DNA of 64,000 nt. Source: Fibrobacter sp. (GTDB lineage: Bacteria; Fibrobacterota; Fibrobacteria; Fibrobacterales; Fibrobacteraceae). The position numbers were made by a program, and so were the translations under genes. The stretch covers positions 1 through 64,000 of the forward strand of contig JAKSIF010000008.1 in NCBI GenBank assembly GCA_024398965.1, read 5' to 3'. The first letter of the stretch is position 1; every line of letters begins with the position of its first letter. The notes beneath the pieces were generated by a model. It did not search any database, was not told the origin of the DNA, and worked only from the letters and a program-made list of their open reading frames with translations. Shown in pieces: positions 34,271 to 42,769 of the stretch.

Positions 34271-34307
34271 AATAAAAATGCACTTCCGCTATTCACGGCA
34301 AGTGCAT
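34271..34307 (-). terminator. Orphan minus-strand terminator
   Basis: ATGCACTT / AAGTGCAT arms with inner CCG/CGG pairing; on the minus strand TTTTTATTT follows. The nearest upstream minus-strand gene (gpmI) already has a terminator at 34417-34446, so this one either backs it up or ends a short RNA. The rest of 34197-34490 has no gene that I can support; 34311-34416 is A+T-rich with TTTACA (34362-34367) and TAACTT 17 bp further as a possible promoter for such an RNA. Confidence 0.65.
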
Positions 34308-34416
34308 CTAAAAACTTAATCTCTGCGAACAAAGTTATATAAAGGTATTTCCTTTGTAAAGGGATTGAACAGAAATTTGAGAAAATTTTTGAAAGAAAAA
34401 AGGATTAGAAGCCTGC

Positions 34417-34446
34417 AAAAAAGGATGCCTCAGTGGCATCCTTTTT
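34417..34446 (-). terminator. Terminator of gpmI
   Basis: 12-bp stem AAAAAGGATGCC / GGCATCCTTTTT with a 5-nt loop; works in both directions by its A and T runs. Confidence 0.88.
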
Positions 34447-34490
34447 GGATTCTATCGGATGCAGCGCATCCTCCAGAATGACGAATGTCG

Positions 34491-36125
34491 TTACTTGACG
34501 ATCAACATAGAATCATCCCAGGCTTCGTGCTTTTCAAAGCCCATGAGGTTAGCAGTGGTTGCTGCCAAGTTGGACAGACCCCAGTTGCCTTCCTTAAGAC
34601 CAAGCTTGCCGCCGGTAACGTTATCGTACAGGATGCAGGGAACCTTGTTCAAGGTGTGGCTGGTCTTTGCCTTGAAGGAACCATCCTTGTTCACCTTGGG
34701 CATGCCGGTCTTCTTGTCGATTTCGTACATTTCGTCGGCGTTACCGTGGTCAGCGGTAATGAGAGCAACACCGCCGGCTGCGTCAATCACCGGGAGGAGA
34801 CGGGCGAGGCCGATGTCCACAGCTTCGATAGCCATGGTAGCAGCACGGAAGGAACCAGTGTGGCCCACCATGTCGCCGTTGGGGTAGTTGCAGCGCAGCG
34901 TCTGGTACTTGCCGCTCTTGATTGCTTCGATCATAGCGTCGGTCACTTCTGCAGCCTTCATCCAGGGGCGCTGTTCGAACGGAACGACGTCGGATTCGAT
35001 TTCGAGATAAGTTTCGCCGTCGAACTTGCTGGAACGGTTACCATTCCAGAAGTAAGTCACGTGACCGTACTTCTGAGTTTCAGAGCAAGCGAACTGCTTA
35101 ACGCCAGTTTCTGCGAACCATTCGCCAGAGGTTTCCTTGATTGCCGGAGGAGGAACCAGGAAGCGGTTGGGGAGCTTCAGGTCGCCATCGTACTGGAGCA
35201 TGCCGGCGTAGCAAACCTTGGGGAAGCGGACGCGGTCAAATTCATTGAAGGATTCTTCTTCGAAGGCGCGGGTGATTTCGATAGCGCGGTCGCCACGGAA
35301 GTTGAAGAACACCACGGAGTCGCCGTCGTTGATGGTGCCAACAGGCTGGCCGTTAGCAGCGATTACGAACGGAGGAAGATCCTGGTCGATTGCCTTGGTT
35401 TCGCCGCGGAGGGTCTCGATAGCTTCGGTAGCAGAAGCGAACATGCGGCCTTCGCCCAGAACGTGGGTCTTCCAGCCAAGTTCAACCATCTTCCAGTTGG
35501 CGTTGTAACGGTCCATGGTGATCTGCATACGGCCACCGCCAGAAGCGATGCAAACGTCGAATTCCGGAGAGCGGAGTTCTGCGAGGAACTGTTCGAACGG
35601 GCCGACATAATCGAGAGCGGAGGTTTCAGGAACGTCACGGCCATCCAGGAGGATGTGAACGCGAACGGTCTTTACGGATTCCTTCTTGGCCTGGGCCACC
35701 ATGGCCTTCAGGTGAGAAATGTTAGAGTGAACGTTACCGTCGGAGAAGAGGCCGATGAAGTGAAGAACGGAGTTCTTTTCACGAACGTTGGCGGAGATTT
35801 CCTTCCATGCGTCGCGGCCGAAGATGTCGCCGGAAACGATAGCGTCCTGAACGAGGGCTGCACCCTGGTTGTAAACCTGGCCAGCACCGATAGCGTTATG
35901 ACCGACTTCGGAGTTACCCATGTCTTCGTTGGTGGGCATACCCACGGCGCGGCCGTGAGCGTTCAGAAGAACGTTGGGGTACTTGGCGAACAAGGCGTCC
36001 AGAGTGGGCTTACGAGCAGCGGCAATAGCGTTGCCCTGTTCGTTGGGGTTGAAACCATAACCGTCCATCACGATAGTGACAACGGGACCCTTGATACCAG
36101 GGAAGTTGGAAAGCTTCTTAAGCAT
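34491..36125 (-). CDS. gpmI: 2,3-bisphosphoglycerate-independent phosphoglycerate mutase
   Basis: 544 aa, somewhat longer than the usual 510. Glycolytic interconversion of 3- and 2-phosphoglycerate through a phosphoserine intermediate: Asp21 (VMDGYG) and Ser72 (GNSEVGH) bind the two Mn ions and phosphate; HILLDGRDVP and ITADHGNADEM are further motifs. GGAG precedes the ATG. The leader contains a perfect 7-bp hairpin. Strong codon bias. Confidence 0.97.
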   Translation of the reverse strand: MLKKLSNFPGIKGPVVTIVMDGYGFNPNEQGNAIAAARKPTLDALFAKYPNVLLNAHGRAVGMPTNEDMGNSEVGHNAIGAGQVYNQGAALVQDAIVSGDIFGRDAWKEISANVREKNSVLHFIGLFSDGNVHSNISHLKAMVAQAKKESVKTVRVHILLDGRDVPETSALDYVGPFEQFLAELRSPEFDVCIASGGGRMQITMDRYNANWKMVELGWKTHVLGEGRMFASATEAIETLRGETKAIDQDLPPFVIAANGQPVGTINDGDSVVFFNFRGDRAIEITRAFEEESFNEFDRVRFPKVCYAGMLQYDGDLKLPNRFLVPPPAIKETSGEWFAETGVKQFACSETQKYGHVTYFWNGNRSSKFDGETYLEIESDVVPFEQRPWMKAAEVTDAMIEAIKSGKYQTLRCNYPNGDMVGHTGSFRAATMAIEAVDIGLARLLPVIDAAGGVALITADHGNADEMYEIDKKTGMPKVNKDGSFKAKTSHTLNKVPCILYDNVTGGKLGLKEGNWGLSNLAATTANLMGFEKHEAWDDSMLIVK

Positions 36126-36141
36126 AGTTTACTCCAGTTAT

Positions 36142-36158
36142 GCCCGGACCTTCCGGGC
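36142..36158 (-). promoter_or_regulatory. Hairpin in the gpmI leader
   Basis: GCCCGGA-AGG-TCCGGGC, ending about 5 nt before the ribosome-binding site of gpmI. Without a U-run, so not a terminator; could influence translation or mRNA stability. Confidence 0.5.
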
Positions 36159-36196
36159 GTGTTAAATTACGGATTAAAAATAGAAAATTGTATGTA

Positions 36197-36231
36197 TAAA
36201 AAAGGCCTCCCGCCTAAGCGAGAAGCCTTTT
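36197..36231 (-). terminator. Terminator of the lipoprotein gene at 37270
   Basis: 14 continuous pairs (with G-T) AAAAGGCTTCTCGC / GCGGGAGGCCTTTT around TTAG, then TTTTTT on the minus strand. Confidence 0.92.
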
Positions 36232-36253
36232 AAAAGGTTAATTCAGCTAGGAA

Positions 36254-37270
36254 TTACTTGGCCTTGTAGACCTTGAGGACCAGGGTGTAGTCCTTGTTGT
36301 TGCCTTCCTGGTAGCTGTCAACACCGAATGCGTAGAAACCTGCACCGGTGGTGGCGTCAAAGGCTGCAGTCTTTGCAACATAGATCTGAGAGCTGTTGGA
36401 GATGATGTTTTCGAGGGTGGTACCTTCGATTGCCTTGTAAAGGAAGTCGCTCATGTAGGCGGTACGCTGTTCCACTTCTTCGGGCCAAATGCCAACTTCG
36501 TAGAAGCTGTTGGCGAGAATGGGGGAGAACAAGGTTCCGTTACCGCTGGAAATGGTGATTTCGCCACCGGCAGCCTTGGAAACGATAAGGTCGCTAGTCA
36601 GGTCAGCACTTGCAACGCCAGTAGCAAAGTTCAGGCCCGGAGCCAGGTTGGTAGAAACGGTTGCGGTGTAGGGAACCATTTCCACTTCTGCCTTGACAAC
36701 AGGTTCGGTCGGGGTCGGATCAACGGTCTTGCAATAAGAATCCGGACGGCTGAAAGCAATCTGGTCGGAAGAAACGAAATCCTTGGTGCCGTCATTTGCC
36801 TTTACGGTTACGACCAGGTTGAAGTCACCACATTCAGTGAAGTTGGGGTCGGTCAGGCTGACGGAAACGCCCATTTCGTTCAGGTTCATGCGGGTGACGT
36901 TGCTGGTTTCGAAAGAAGGCGGAATGGTGATTGCAACGTTTGCAGTAGACGGCTTAAGAGAGCCTGCTTCAACACGACCAACCTGGAAGGTGATCTCGGT
37001 GAACTTGACGTTATCCAGGTTCTGCTGGGTGGTGGTATCATAAAGATCCAGGGCGACAGAGCCAAGGAACTTCACCATGGAGCCGGCGTCAACCTTGCTC
37101 ATGTTGGTAAAGATGATGTTTGCGTCCTTCTGGGTCGGGACAACGATTTCACCCGGATTATCTTGATTGCTGGGACCGCTGCTGGAGTCGTCACCGCATG
37201 CAACGAGGCCGAATGCGCCCATGGAGATTACAGAGCCCATCAAAAGGGTCTTTGCGAACTTGAAATTCAT
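36254..37270 (-). CDS. Lipoprotein of unknown function
   Basis: 338 aa. Lipobox LVAC with Cys25, followed by a Ser/Asp-rich linker. The rest is beta-rich, with an early domain (about 45-190) and a Pro/Thr linker near 195-210, then a second domain. Two Cys (FTECGDFN, DSYCKTV) may pair. GAGAGGAC before ATG 37270 fixes the start; an upstream open frame is not needed. Probably a surface-exposed or periplasmic lipoprotein; no named family. Strong codon bias suggests it is abundant. Confidence 0.7.
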   Translation of the reverse strand: MNFKFAKTLLMGSVISMGAFGLVACGDDSSSGPSNQDNPGEIVVPTQKDANIIFTNMSKVDAGSMVKFLGSVALDLYDTTTQQNLDNVKFTEITFQVGRVEAGSLKPSTANVAITIPPSFETSNVTRMNLNEMGVSVSLTDPNFTECGDFNLVVTVKANDGTKDFVSSDQIAFSRPDSYCKTVDPTPTEPVVKAEVEMVPYTATVSTNLAPGLNFATGVASADLTSDLIVSKAAGGEITISSGNGTLFSPILANSFYEVGIWPEEVEQRTAYMSDFLYKAIEGTTLENIISNSSQIYVAKTAAFDATTGAGFYAFGVDSYQEGNNKDYTLVLKVYKAK

Positions 37271-37384
37271 AGTGTAGTCCTCTCTAAATGTTTTTGCCAA
37301 ATGAAAATAAACAAAAAAGGGGCAAAAAGGACGCCTAGGTATGGTAAAAATCAATAAATAGTGATGAAAATAGGGAAAAACACG

Positions 37385-37405
37385 CAAAAAAGCCACTTTG
37401 GGGCT
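37385..37405 (-). terminator. Candidate terminator of uvrB
   Basis: Short AGCC/GGCT stem followed on the minus strand by six T, 10 nt past the uvrB stop. The stem is weak. Confidence 0.45.
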
Positions 37406-37414
37406 GATTTTGGG

Positions 37415-39613
37415 CTATTTTCCCATGTCCCTGATGAGGTCGCGGAGTCGTGCGGCCTCTTCGAAGTCCAACTTGGCGGCGGCGGCCTTCATCTGGGCCT
37501 CCAGTTCCTCGATGGAAAGCTTTGCGGACTTGGCAGAACTCTTTCGGCCAGGAGTCTTCTTGGGCTTGCCCAGGGGGGCACCCTTGAACAGGGGAACATC
37601 CCCATTTTCGTCGTTGTCGGCGAAACCGTAATCGGCGTCGAAATCCGGGTCCTCGGCGGCCTTGGGAGTCCTGTCGCCGCGCCACAGGTCCATCAGCGGA
37701 TCGTTGATGACCAGGTCCCCTTCCAGCTTGCGGCTGACGGACTTTGGCGTAATGCCATGTTCCTTGTTGAATTCCTCCTGCAGGGTGCGGCGACGGACGG
37801 TTTCATCGATGGCCTTCTGGAGGCTGTCGGTCATGTTGTCGGCGAACAGCAATACGGTGCCGTTTACGTTTCGGCTTGCGCGGCCCATGGTCTGGATCAG
37901 GCTGCGGTAGTTGCGGAGGAAGCCTTCCTTGTCGGCGTCCAAAATGGCCACCATGCTGACTTCCGGCAAATCCAGGCCTTCGCGCAAGAGGTTGATGCCC
38001 ACCAGCACGTCGAACTCTCCGGTGCGCAGTCCTTTAATGAGGTCGTGACGTTCCAAGGTCTTAATGTCACTGTGTAAATACTTGGCCTTGATACCTGCTT
38101 CCACAAAATAGTCCGTAAGGTCCTGGGCCATCTTCTTGGTAAGGGTGGTGACCAGCACACGGTCGCCATTCTTGATGGTCTCCTCGATGCGGTAGAGCAG
38201 TACGTCCATCTGTCCCTGGATGGGGAACATCTCGATCTTCGGGTCCAGAAGGCCGGTGGGGCGGTTAATCTGTTCTGCTACCACACCGCCGGTCTTTTCA
38301 AGTTCGTATTCGCCGGGAGTGGCGCTGACGAACAGTACCTGCTTGGGATACATGAACTCGAATTCCTTGAAGTTCATGGGGCGGTTGTCCAGGGCGCAGG
38401 GCAAGCGGAAACCGTAGTTTACAAGTGTAGTCTTTCGGCTCTTGTCCCCTTCGGCCATGCCGCCTACCTGGGGAATGCTCACGTGGGATTCGTCCACCAT
38501 CAGGAGCCAGTCGTCACCGAAGTAGTCGATGAGGGTAAAGGGTCGGGTACCGGGGCCGCGGTTTTCGATAAGGGCGGAATAGTTTTCGATGCCGGAACAC
38601 ATGCCGGTCTCGCGGATCATTTCCATGTCGTAGCGGGTGCGGCTGGAGAGTCGGGCGGATTCCAGGACCTTGCCTTCCTTGTCCAGTTCGGCAAGGCGGT
38701 CCGTCAATTGCAACTGCATACGCTGCAGGATTCCGGCTCGGCCTTCTTCTTTCGTGACGAAGTGCTTGGCGGGAGCGATGGTCATTTCTTCCAGCTCCTG
38801 GATGACCTCGCCGGTAATGATGTTGAAGCGCACCAGACGATCCACCTCGTCGCCGAACAGCTCGATGCGCATGCCGTCTTCGTCGTAGCTGGGGTGGATT
38901 TCGATGACGTCGCCGTGGCAGCGGAAGGTGCCGCGTTCCAGGCTGAAGTCGTTACGGGTGTACTGGATGCGGACCAGTTCATGAAGCAAGTCGTCGCGGT
39001 CCTTGATGTCGCCTTTTTTCACGCGGACCATCAGGTCGAAGTATTCCGCGGGGCTTCCCAAACCGTAAATGCAGCTGACGGAAGCGATGATGATGACATC
39101 GCGACGGGTCAGCAGGTTAGCCGTTGCACGCAGACGCAGCTTGTCGATTTCGTCGTTGATGCTGGCGTCTTTTTCGATAAAGGTATCGGTGTGGGGAATG
39201 TAGGCTTCGGGCTGGAAATAGTCGTAATAGCTGACAAAATATTCCACCGCATTCTTGGGGAAGAATGCCTTGAATTCCTGGTAGAGCTGGGCGGCCAAGG
39301 TCTTGTTGTGGGTGAGGATGAGGGTTGGCTTACCCACGTTCTTGATGACGTTTGCCATGGTGAACGTCTTGCCGGAACCGGTTACGCCAAGGAGCGTCTG
39401 GAATTGATCGCCCTGCTTGAAACCCTCGGTAATCTGCTCGATGGCCTTGGGCTGGTCGCCGGCGGCGCCATACTGGCTTACCAGTTCGAAGTTGGCGCGG
39501 GTTGGCGCCTGGAACTGACGCAATCTTCCCGGAAGGCTCTGCTCGGGGGAGAGAACCTTTGCTATCGGTTTTGCATACGGATCCGGGGTAATTGTCTTGC
39601 GCGCTCTAGCCAT
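37415..39613 (-). CDS. uvrB: Excinuclease ABC subunit B
   Basis: 732-aa DNA-damage recognition helicase of nucleotide excision repair. Walker A GVTGSGKT (residues 76-83), [19 protein letters not shown], the helicase C-terminal motifs [12 protein letters not shown], and a C-terminal UVR motif ([20 protein letters not shown]). It is longer than E. coli UvrB by about 37 N-terminal residues and a Gly/Lys/Asp-rich linker before the UVR motif (about 640-690). The ribosome-binding site is poor. The first 332 nt are repeated at 53354-53685, so the promoter region seen here may not be the ancestral one. Confidence 0.96.
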   Translation of the reverse strand: MARARKTITPDPYAKPIAKVLSPEQSLPGRLRQFQAPTRANFELVSQYGAAGDQPKAIEQITEGFKQGDQFQTLLGVTGSGKTFTMANVIKNVGKPTLILTHNKTLAAQLYQEFKAFFPKNAVEYFVSYYDYFQPEAYIPHTDTFIEKDASINDEIDKLRLRATANLLTRRDVIIIASVSCIYGLGSPAEYFDLMVRVKKGDIKDRDDLLHELVRIQYTRNDFSLERGTFRCHGDVIEIHPSYDEDGMRIELFGDEVDRLVRFNIITGEVIQELEEMTIAPAKHFVTKEEGRAGILQRMQLQLTDRLAELDKEGKVLESARLSSRTRYDMEMIRETGMCSGIENYSALIENRGPGTRPFTLIDYFGDDWLLMVDESHVSIPQVGGMAEGDKSRKTTLVNYGFRLPCALDNRPMNFKEFEFMYPKQVLFVSATPGEYELEKTGGVVAEQINRPTGLLDPKIEMFPIQGQMDVLLYRIEETIKNGDRVLVTTLTKKMAQDLTDYFVEAGIKAKYLHSDIKTLERHDLIKGLRTGEFDVLVGINLLREGLDLPEVSMVAILDADKEGFLRNYRSLIQTMGRASRNVNGTVLLFADNMTDSLQKAIDETVRRRTLQEEFNKEHGITPKSVSRKLEGDLVINDPLMDLWRGDRTPKAAEDPDFDADYGFADNDENGDVPLFKGAPLGKPKKTPGRKSSAKSAKLSIEELEAQMKAAAAKLDFEEAARLRDLIRDMGK
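39282..39613. repeat. Left copy of a 332-bp direct repeat (uvrB 5' end)
   Basis: Identical in length and 97% identical (9 mismatches, no gaps) to 53354-53685, same orientation. The similarity stops exactly at the uvrB ATG on one side and inside codon 111 on the other. The two copies enclose a 13.7-kb segment. Confidence 0.92.
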
Positions 39614-39686
39614 GAGGAAGTGATTAGTAGTTAGTGGTTTGTAAGCAGAGGGGGTGATGGAATGATTTGAATTGGTATGTTGGATT

Positions 39687-40376
39687 CTAGTCTTTTACGC
39701 AACGGATGGACAGATAATCATTTTTGTAATATCTAATTATTGCTGCGGAGTTTTTTTGTGTTTCGAAAAATACACCGTATGTGGAATTATCATCTTCTAA
39801 AGGTTTACCTGTCCACACTAAGGCAATGTAGCCATCAATTGCTTTGTCTGGTGTATATTTGAAATTGTTTACACCTATGCCTGTTGTAGGGATTGGGTAC
39901 AGGGCGAAGCCGCAATCGTCCGTTCCGTTTGAGGTTTGCCCTGGGTTCAATGGAGTCCACCCCTCGGTTGCCTTTAAACGGGCTGCTGCGGTATCTATCC
40001 CACCAACGTTATCAAAAAGCAGTCTCCATTCAGTTTCTGTCGGCAGATGCCAGCCGTTGGGACATGCGTTTTGTGCGTCCACCGAGCTATATTCTCGACC
40101 TTTTTCTGAACAGGATTCCTTGGCGCAGGGAGAACCATTGTCAAAATTAAGGTTCTCGGCCATCCACACTTGGTTGCCGATGGTGGTGTACTTGTACACC
40201 TGTCCATCACGTTCATCAGTGAATGAACCTCGGTTCGGTTCGCCATATGCGTTCATCCCGTCGGCGGGGCAGACGACGCTTGCGTCAAAAGAGTCTTTAG
40301 GCTCCGAAGGGCTATCTTCGGAACATGCGCAAAGCAAGGAAACAAAAGCGGTAAAAAGAATGAACTTTGATTTCAT
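39687..40376 (-). CDS. FISUCC (TIGR02145) lipoprotein, left copy
   Basis: 229 aa. Signal with Cys18 in LLCACSEDS, then a TIGR02145-type domain: [52 protein letters not shown], ending IRCVKD. The family is expanded in Fibrobacter; its motifs (LPTE-EW, RCVKD) recall the FGE-sulfatase / C-type-lectin-like fold. Function unknown, probably surface binding. No ribosome-binding site; TATATT lies 7 nt before the ATG. Its 5' half is nearly the same as the gene at 51989 but the 3' half differs. Confidence 0.85.
   Translation of the reverse strand: MKSKFILFTAFVSLLCACSEDSPSEPKDSFDASVVCPADGMNAYGEPNRGSFTDERDGQVYKYTTIGNQVWMAENLNFDNGSPCAKESCSEKGREYSSVDAQNACPNGWHLPTETEWRLLFDNVGGIDTAAARLKATEGWTPLNPGQTSNGTDDCGFALYPIPTTGIGVNNFKYTPDKAIDGYIALVWTGKPLEDDNSTYGVFFETQKNSAAIIRYYKNDYLSIRCVKD
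40152..40343. repeat. Left arm of inverted FISUCC gene repeat
   Basis: Matches 52046-52213 in inverted orientation, with blocks of 23 to 27 identical bases separated by a 9-codon length difference. Contains three short palindromes (CCGAAG/CTTCGG, GACGC/GCGTC, GGTGTAC/GTACACC). Confidence 0.8.
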
Positions 40377-40383
40377 GTGAACA

Positions 40384-40389
40384 AATATA
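40384..40389 (-). promoter_or_regulatory. -10 box (TATATT), possible leaderless start of the left FISUCC gene
   Basis: TATATT, seven bases, ATG at 40376; no Shine-Dalgarno site. Confidence 0.45.
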
Positions 40390-40528
40390 GGTGATGCAGA
40401 ATAGAATTTTTGCAGATAAAGTGAAAAAACGGGTGCTTTCGGAATCATTCGTGAAAATGTAAGAAAAAACACAAAAACGTAAGATTTGCAATTTCTAAAT
40501 TTTTATGGGTGTTTTTCTCGGAGAAAAA

Positions 40529-42760
40529 ATGAACAAAGTAATATCCCTCCTGTTGTTCTTTGCGGCGTTTGCCTTAGGTGCCGTAGTTAATCCATCTCAA
40601 TCCACTTTGGCTATTTTGTTGGATGCTTCAGGCCTGTGTGATTCCTCTTCTTCTACATCTTGGAAGAATATGCAAATGACCAGCTTCCTGAAGGATTTCG
40701 CCTTCTATGGGGAGTCTGGTTCTATTTATTGCCATTCTTATGATGGTTCCTTGGACCCTTCCGAAGCGGTAGATGTGCTTTTTAAGGGGGCAAATTCTGT
40801 TTTTAGTAAGGCCCTGAATCAGTGGTCCCAGAATAGGAAAAATTCAACTTCTAAGAAAGTTCCCAATAAATTTGTAATCATTGCCGAAGGTGTTGCGGGT
40901 CTTGCTGCACGCGAGTATATCCAAAGTAAGGAATATCAAGGAGAAATCGATAACGTATTGTTCTTCAATACTCCACATGAGGGGTCCGGGTTTGCGGACC
41001 AAACTTTATTGAATGGCTCTAGTGTCTTGAATAAGGCAAAGTCTGTATCCGATTATAGTGATGTTATTCCGCTTGCGTTGGCTGTGTATCTGGTTGGCGG
41101 CAGTGATGCTCTAGAAAATTTGATGATGTCGCTTTTAAAGGAAGCTGTTCTTGGAATGGCCCAGAATGCAGGTGATATAAAGAAAAACTTTTTAAGTTAT
41201 TTTGAAGATGCCGACAAAACCTACAAGTCCATGCTTTATTTGGCTCAGGATTTGGACCTGAATGATGATGCCTATAATGAGGTGAAACAGAAGGCTCAGG
41301 AAAAGAGACTTGAGTTGAAAAATTATGTTGGCAGTACTCAGTTATTGAATTCCTATTCTAAAATGAATGTTTTTGATCACCCCGCATATAACAATATTTA
41401 TTCCTATGGCCTTCCTACAATTGGAAATGGACGACGTACTTTAGCGGATTTTGCTGATCAGGCAAAGAATCACGTAAGCAAAGAGAAAATACAGAAAGTC
41501 TTGACGGAAGCTGTGGCTGCTAAGGTGGACAATATTAAGGACGAGGCTAAAGCAGAAATTGAAAATATAATCTCCGAAGCCATGAAAAGTGACCTTGCTG
41601 CAAGTGCATTGCAGACTGCGAGTGATATAGCAAACAAGTATAAAGTACCTGCTGGTGAAATAGCGGAATGTATTCAGGATGTTTCAACCTTGAGTAAGTT
41701 GAAGTTCAATAAAGAAAACTTGTCAAGTTCTGTAATGAAGGTTATTAGCATTGCTAATAAATATTTGCCCGAAAAATACAAGTCAGAGCTGTTCTCTACC
41801 TTTATTGATGAATATTCGGAAAAAATAGCGGAACTTAATGACAAACTTAAGTCTGTAAAAGAAGATATGAAGAAGGGCATGGAGGTTGTTTCAAATAATC
41901 TTTCCAATTATGCAATAAATTTTTTCGAAGAAGGGACATTTGATGTCTCTGCCATAAGTGCTATTGGAAAAAATGTTCAGGCTTTTAAGGAATCTAGTGT
42001 ATCGCGTATAGGATATTCCCTGAGTGATTTTGTTCAATCCAATAAAAGCAAATTCACGGATTTAAATAGTTATATGGACCGTGTTTCGGAAGTCGGTAAG
42101 TTAGAAGAACTTAGGGGAAATATTGACGATGGCTTGAAAATTGCTTGTGTAATTGCAGAAACGGCTAATCCTGGAGCGGGAAAGGCTTGCCGTGCCGGAC
42201 AGTTTATGGCGAATGTAGCTCTTATAGCGAAGGTTTCCTCGGATATTGAGAATGCTATGAAGATGATTGGTTCGTTAAAAAATGCCAAGTATATTGCCGT
42301 AGAACAGTCTATAAACCGAAAAAATAAATATAGCTCCTGGCGTGATCATAATGGAACGTCAAAAGATATAGAATCTTCTGATATGGAAAGTATGCTGTTT
42401 GGAACGCCCATTGTTTCTTTGCAAACGGTTCGCAAAAGCAGTGGCTCTGCTGATTCTATTGTCCCTCTTGCTTTGTATAAAACTTTTGGTGATGTTAGTA
42501 ATTACTTAGACATTTCGAAGGATGGATCTTCTTATGATTACCTGTTCCCGGCATCGGAATTTTCTGAAATAAGCCGAAATTCTTTGACTAATAGTAATGC
42601 CGTGATGATAAAGGATGCGGAAAGGTATGCTGCGTTAGATGGGTTTATTGTTAGAGATTTTATTCAGGAATATCGTTTTATAGTAGACGATTTTCAGCCG
42701 GATGAATTGCGCTTGATTAAGTTTGACTTTAATGCGAGAATGCAGATTGCTTATGAATGA
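40529..42760 (+). CDS. Lipase-like N-terminal part of a giant surface protein (ends at in-frame TGA)
   Basis: 743 aa to the TGA. Signal peptide (residues 1-18, ALG-AVV). A PGAP1/lipase-like alpha/beta-hydrolase region (about 25-300): KFVIIAEGVAGLAAREYI and FFNTPHEGSGF align with IILGISQGGILGR and DSPHQGA of the secreted hydrolase at 30403, but the nucleophile Ser is Gly121. A long helical region follows (about 300-620) and a beta-rich end. GGAG lies 5 nt before ATG 40529, so an in-frame ATG at 40505 is not needed. The frame continues after the TGA without another stop for 9.2 kb: ...MQIAYE-stop-DGNLWNIYRG reads as one sequence. Codon choice is A+T-rich compared with the flanks. Confidence 0.75.
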   Translation: MNKVISLLLFFAAFALGAVVNPSQSTLAILLDASGLCDSSSSTSWKNMQMTSFLKDFAFYGESGSIYCHSYDGSLDPSEAVDVLFKGANSVFSKALNQWSQNRKNSTSKKVPNKFVIIAEGVAGLAAREYIQSKEYQGEIDNVLFFNTPHEGSGFADQTLLNGSSVLNKAKSVSDYSDVIPLALAVYLVGGSDALENLMMSLLKEAVLGMAQNAGDIKKNFLSYFEDADKTYKSMLYLAQDLDLNDDAYNEVKQKAQEKRLELKNYVGSTQLLNSYSKMNVFDHPAYNNIYSYGLPTIGNGRRTLADFADQAKNHVSKEKIQKVLTEAVAAKVDNIKDEAKAEIENIISEAMKSDLAASALQTASDIANKYKVPAGEIAECIQDVSTLSKLKFNKENLSSSVMKVISIANKYLPEKYKSELFSTFIDEYSEKIAELNDKLKSVKEDMKKGMEVVSNNLSNYAINFFEEGTFDVSAISAIGKNVQAFKESSVSRIGYSLSDFVQSNKSKFTDLNSYMDRVSEVGKLEELRGNIDDGLKIACVIAETANPGAGKACRAGQFMANVALIAKVSSDIENAMKMIGSLKNAKYIAVEQSINRKNKYSSWRDHNGTSKDIESSDMESMLFGTPIVSLQTVRKSSGSADSIVPLALYKTFGDVSNYLDISKDGSSYDYLFPASEFSEISRNSLTNSNAVMIKDAERYAALDGFIVRDFIQEYRFIVDDFQPDELRLIKFDFNARMQIAYE

Positions 42761-42769
42761 GATGGTAAT

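Noticed and set aside
34485-36233. 582-codon plus-strand frame opposite gpmI
   Set aside because: gpmI is certain by its motifs; the plus-strand frame has no start signal and crosses the gpmI leader.
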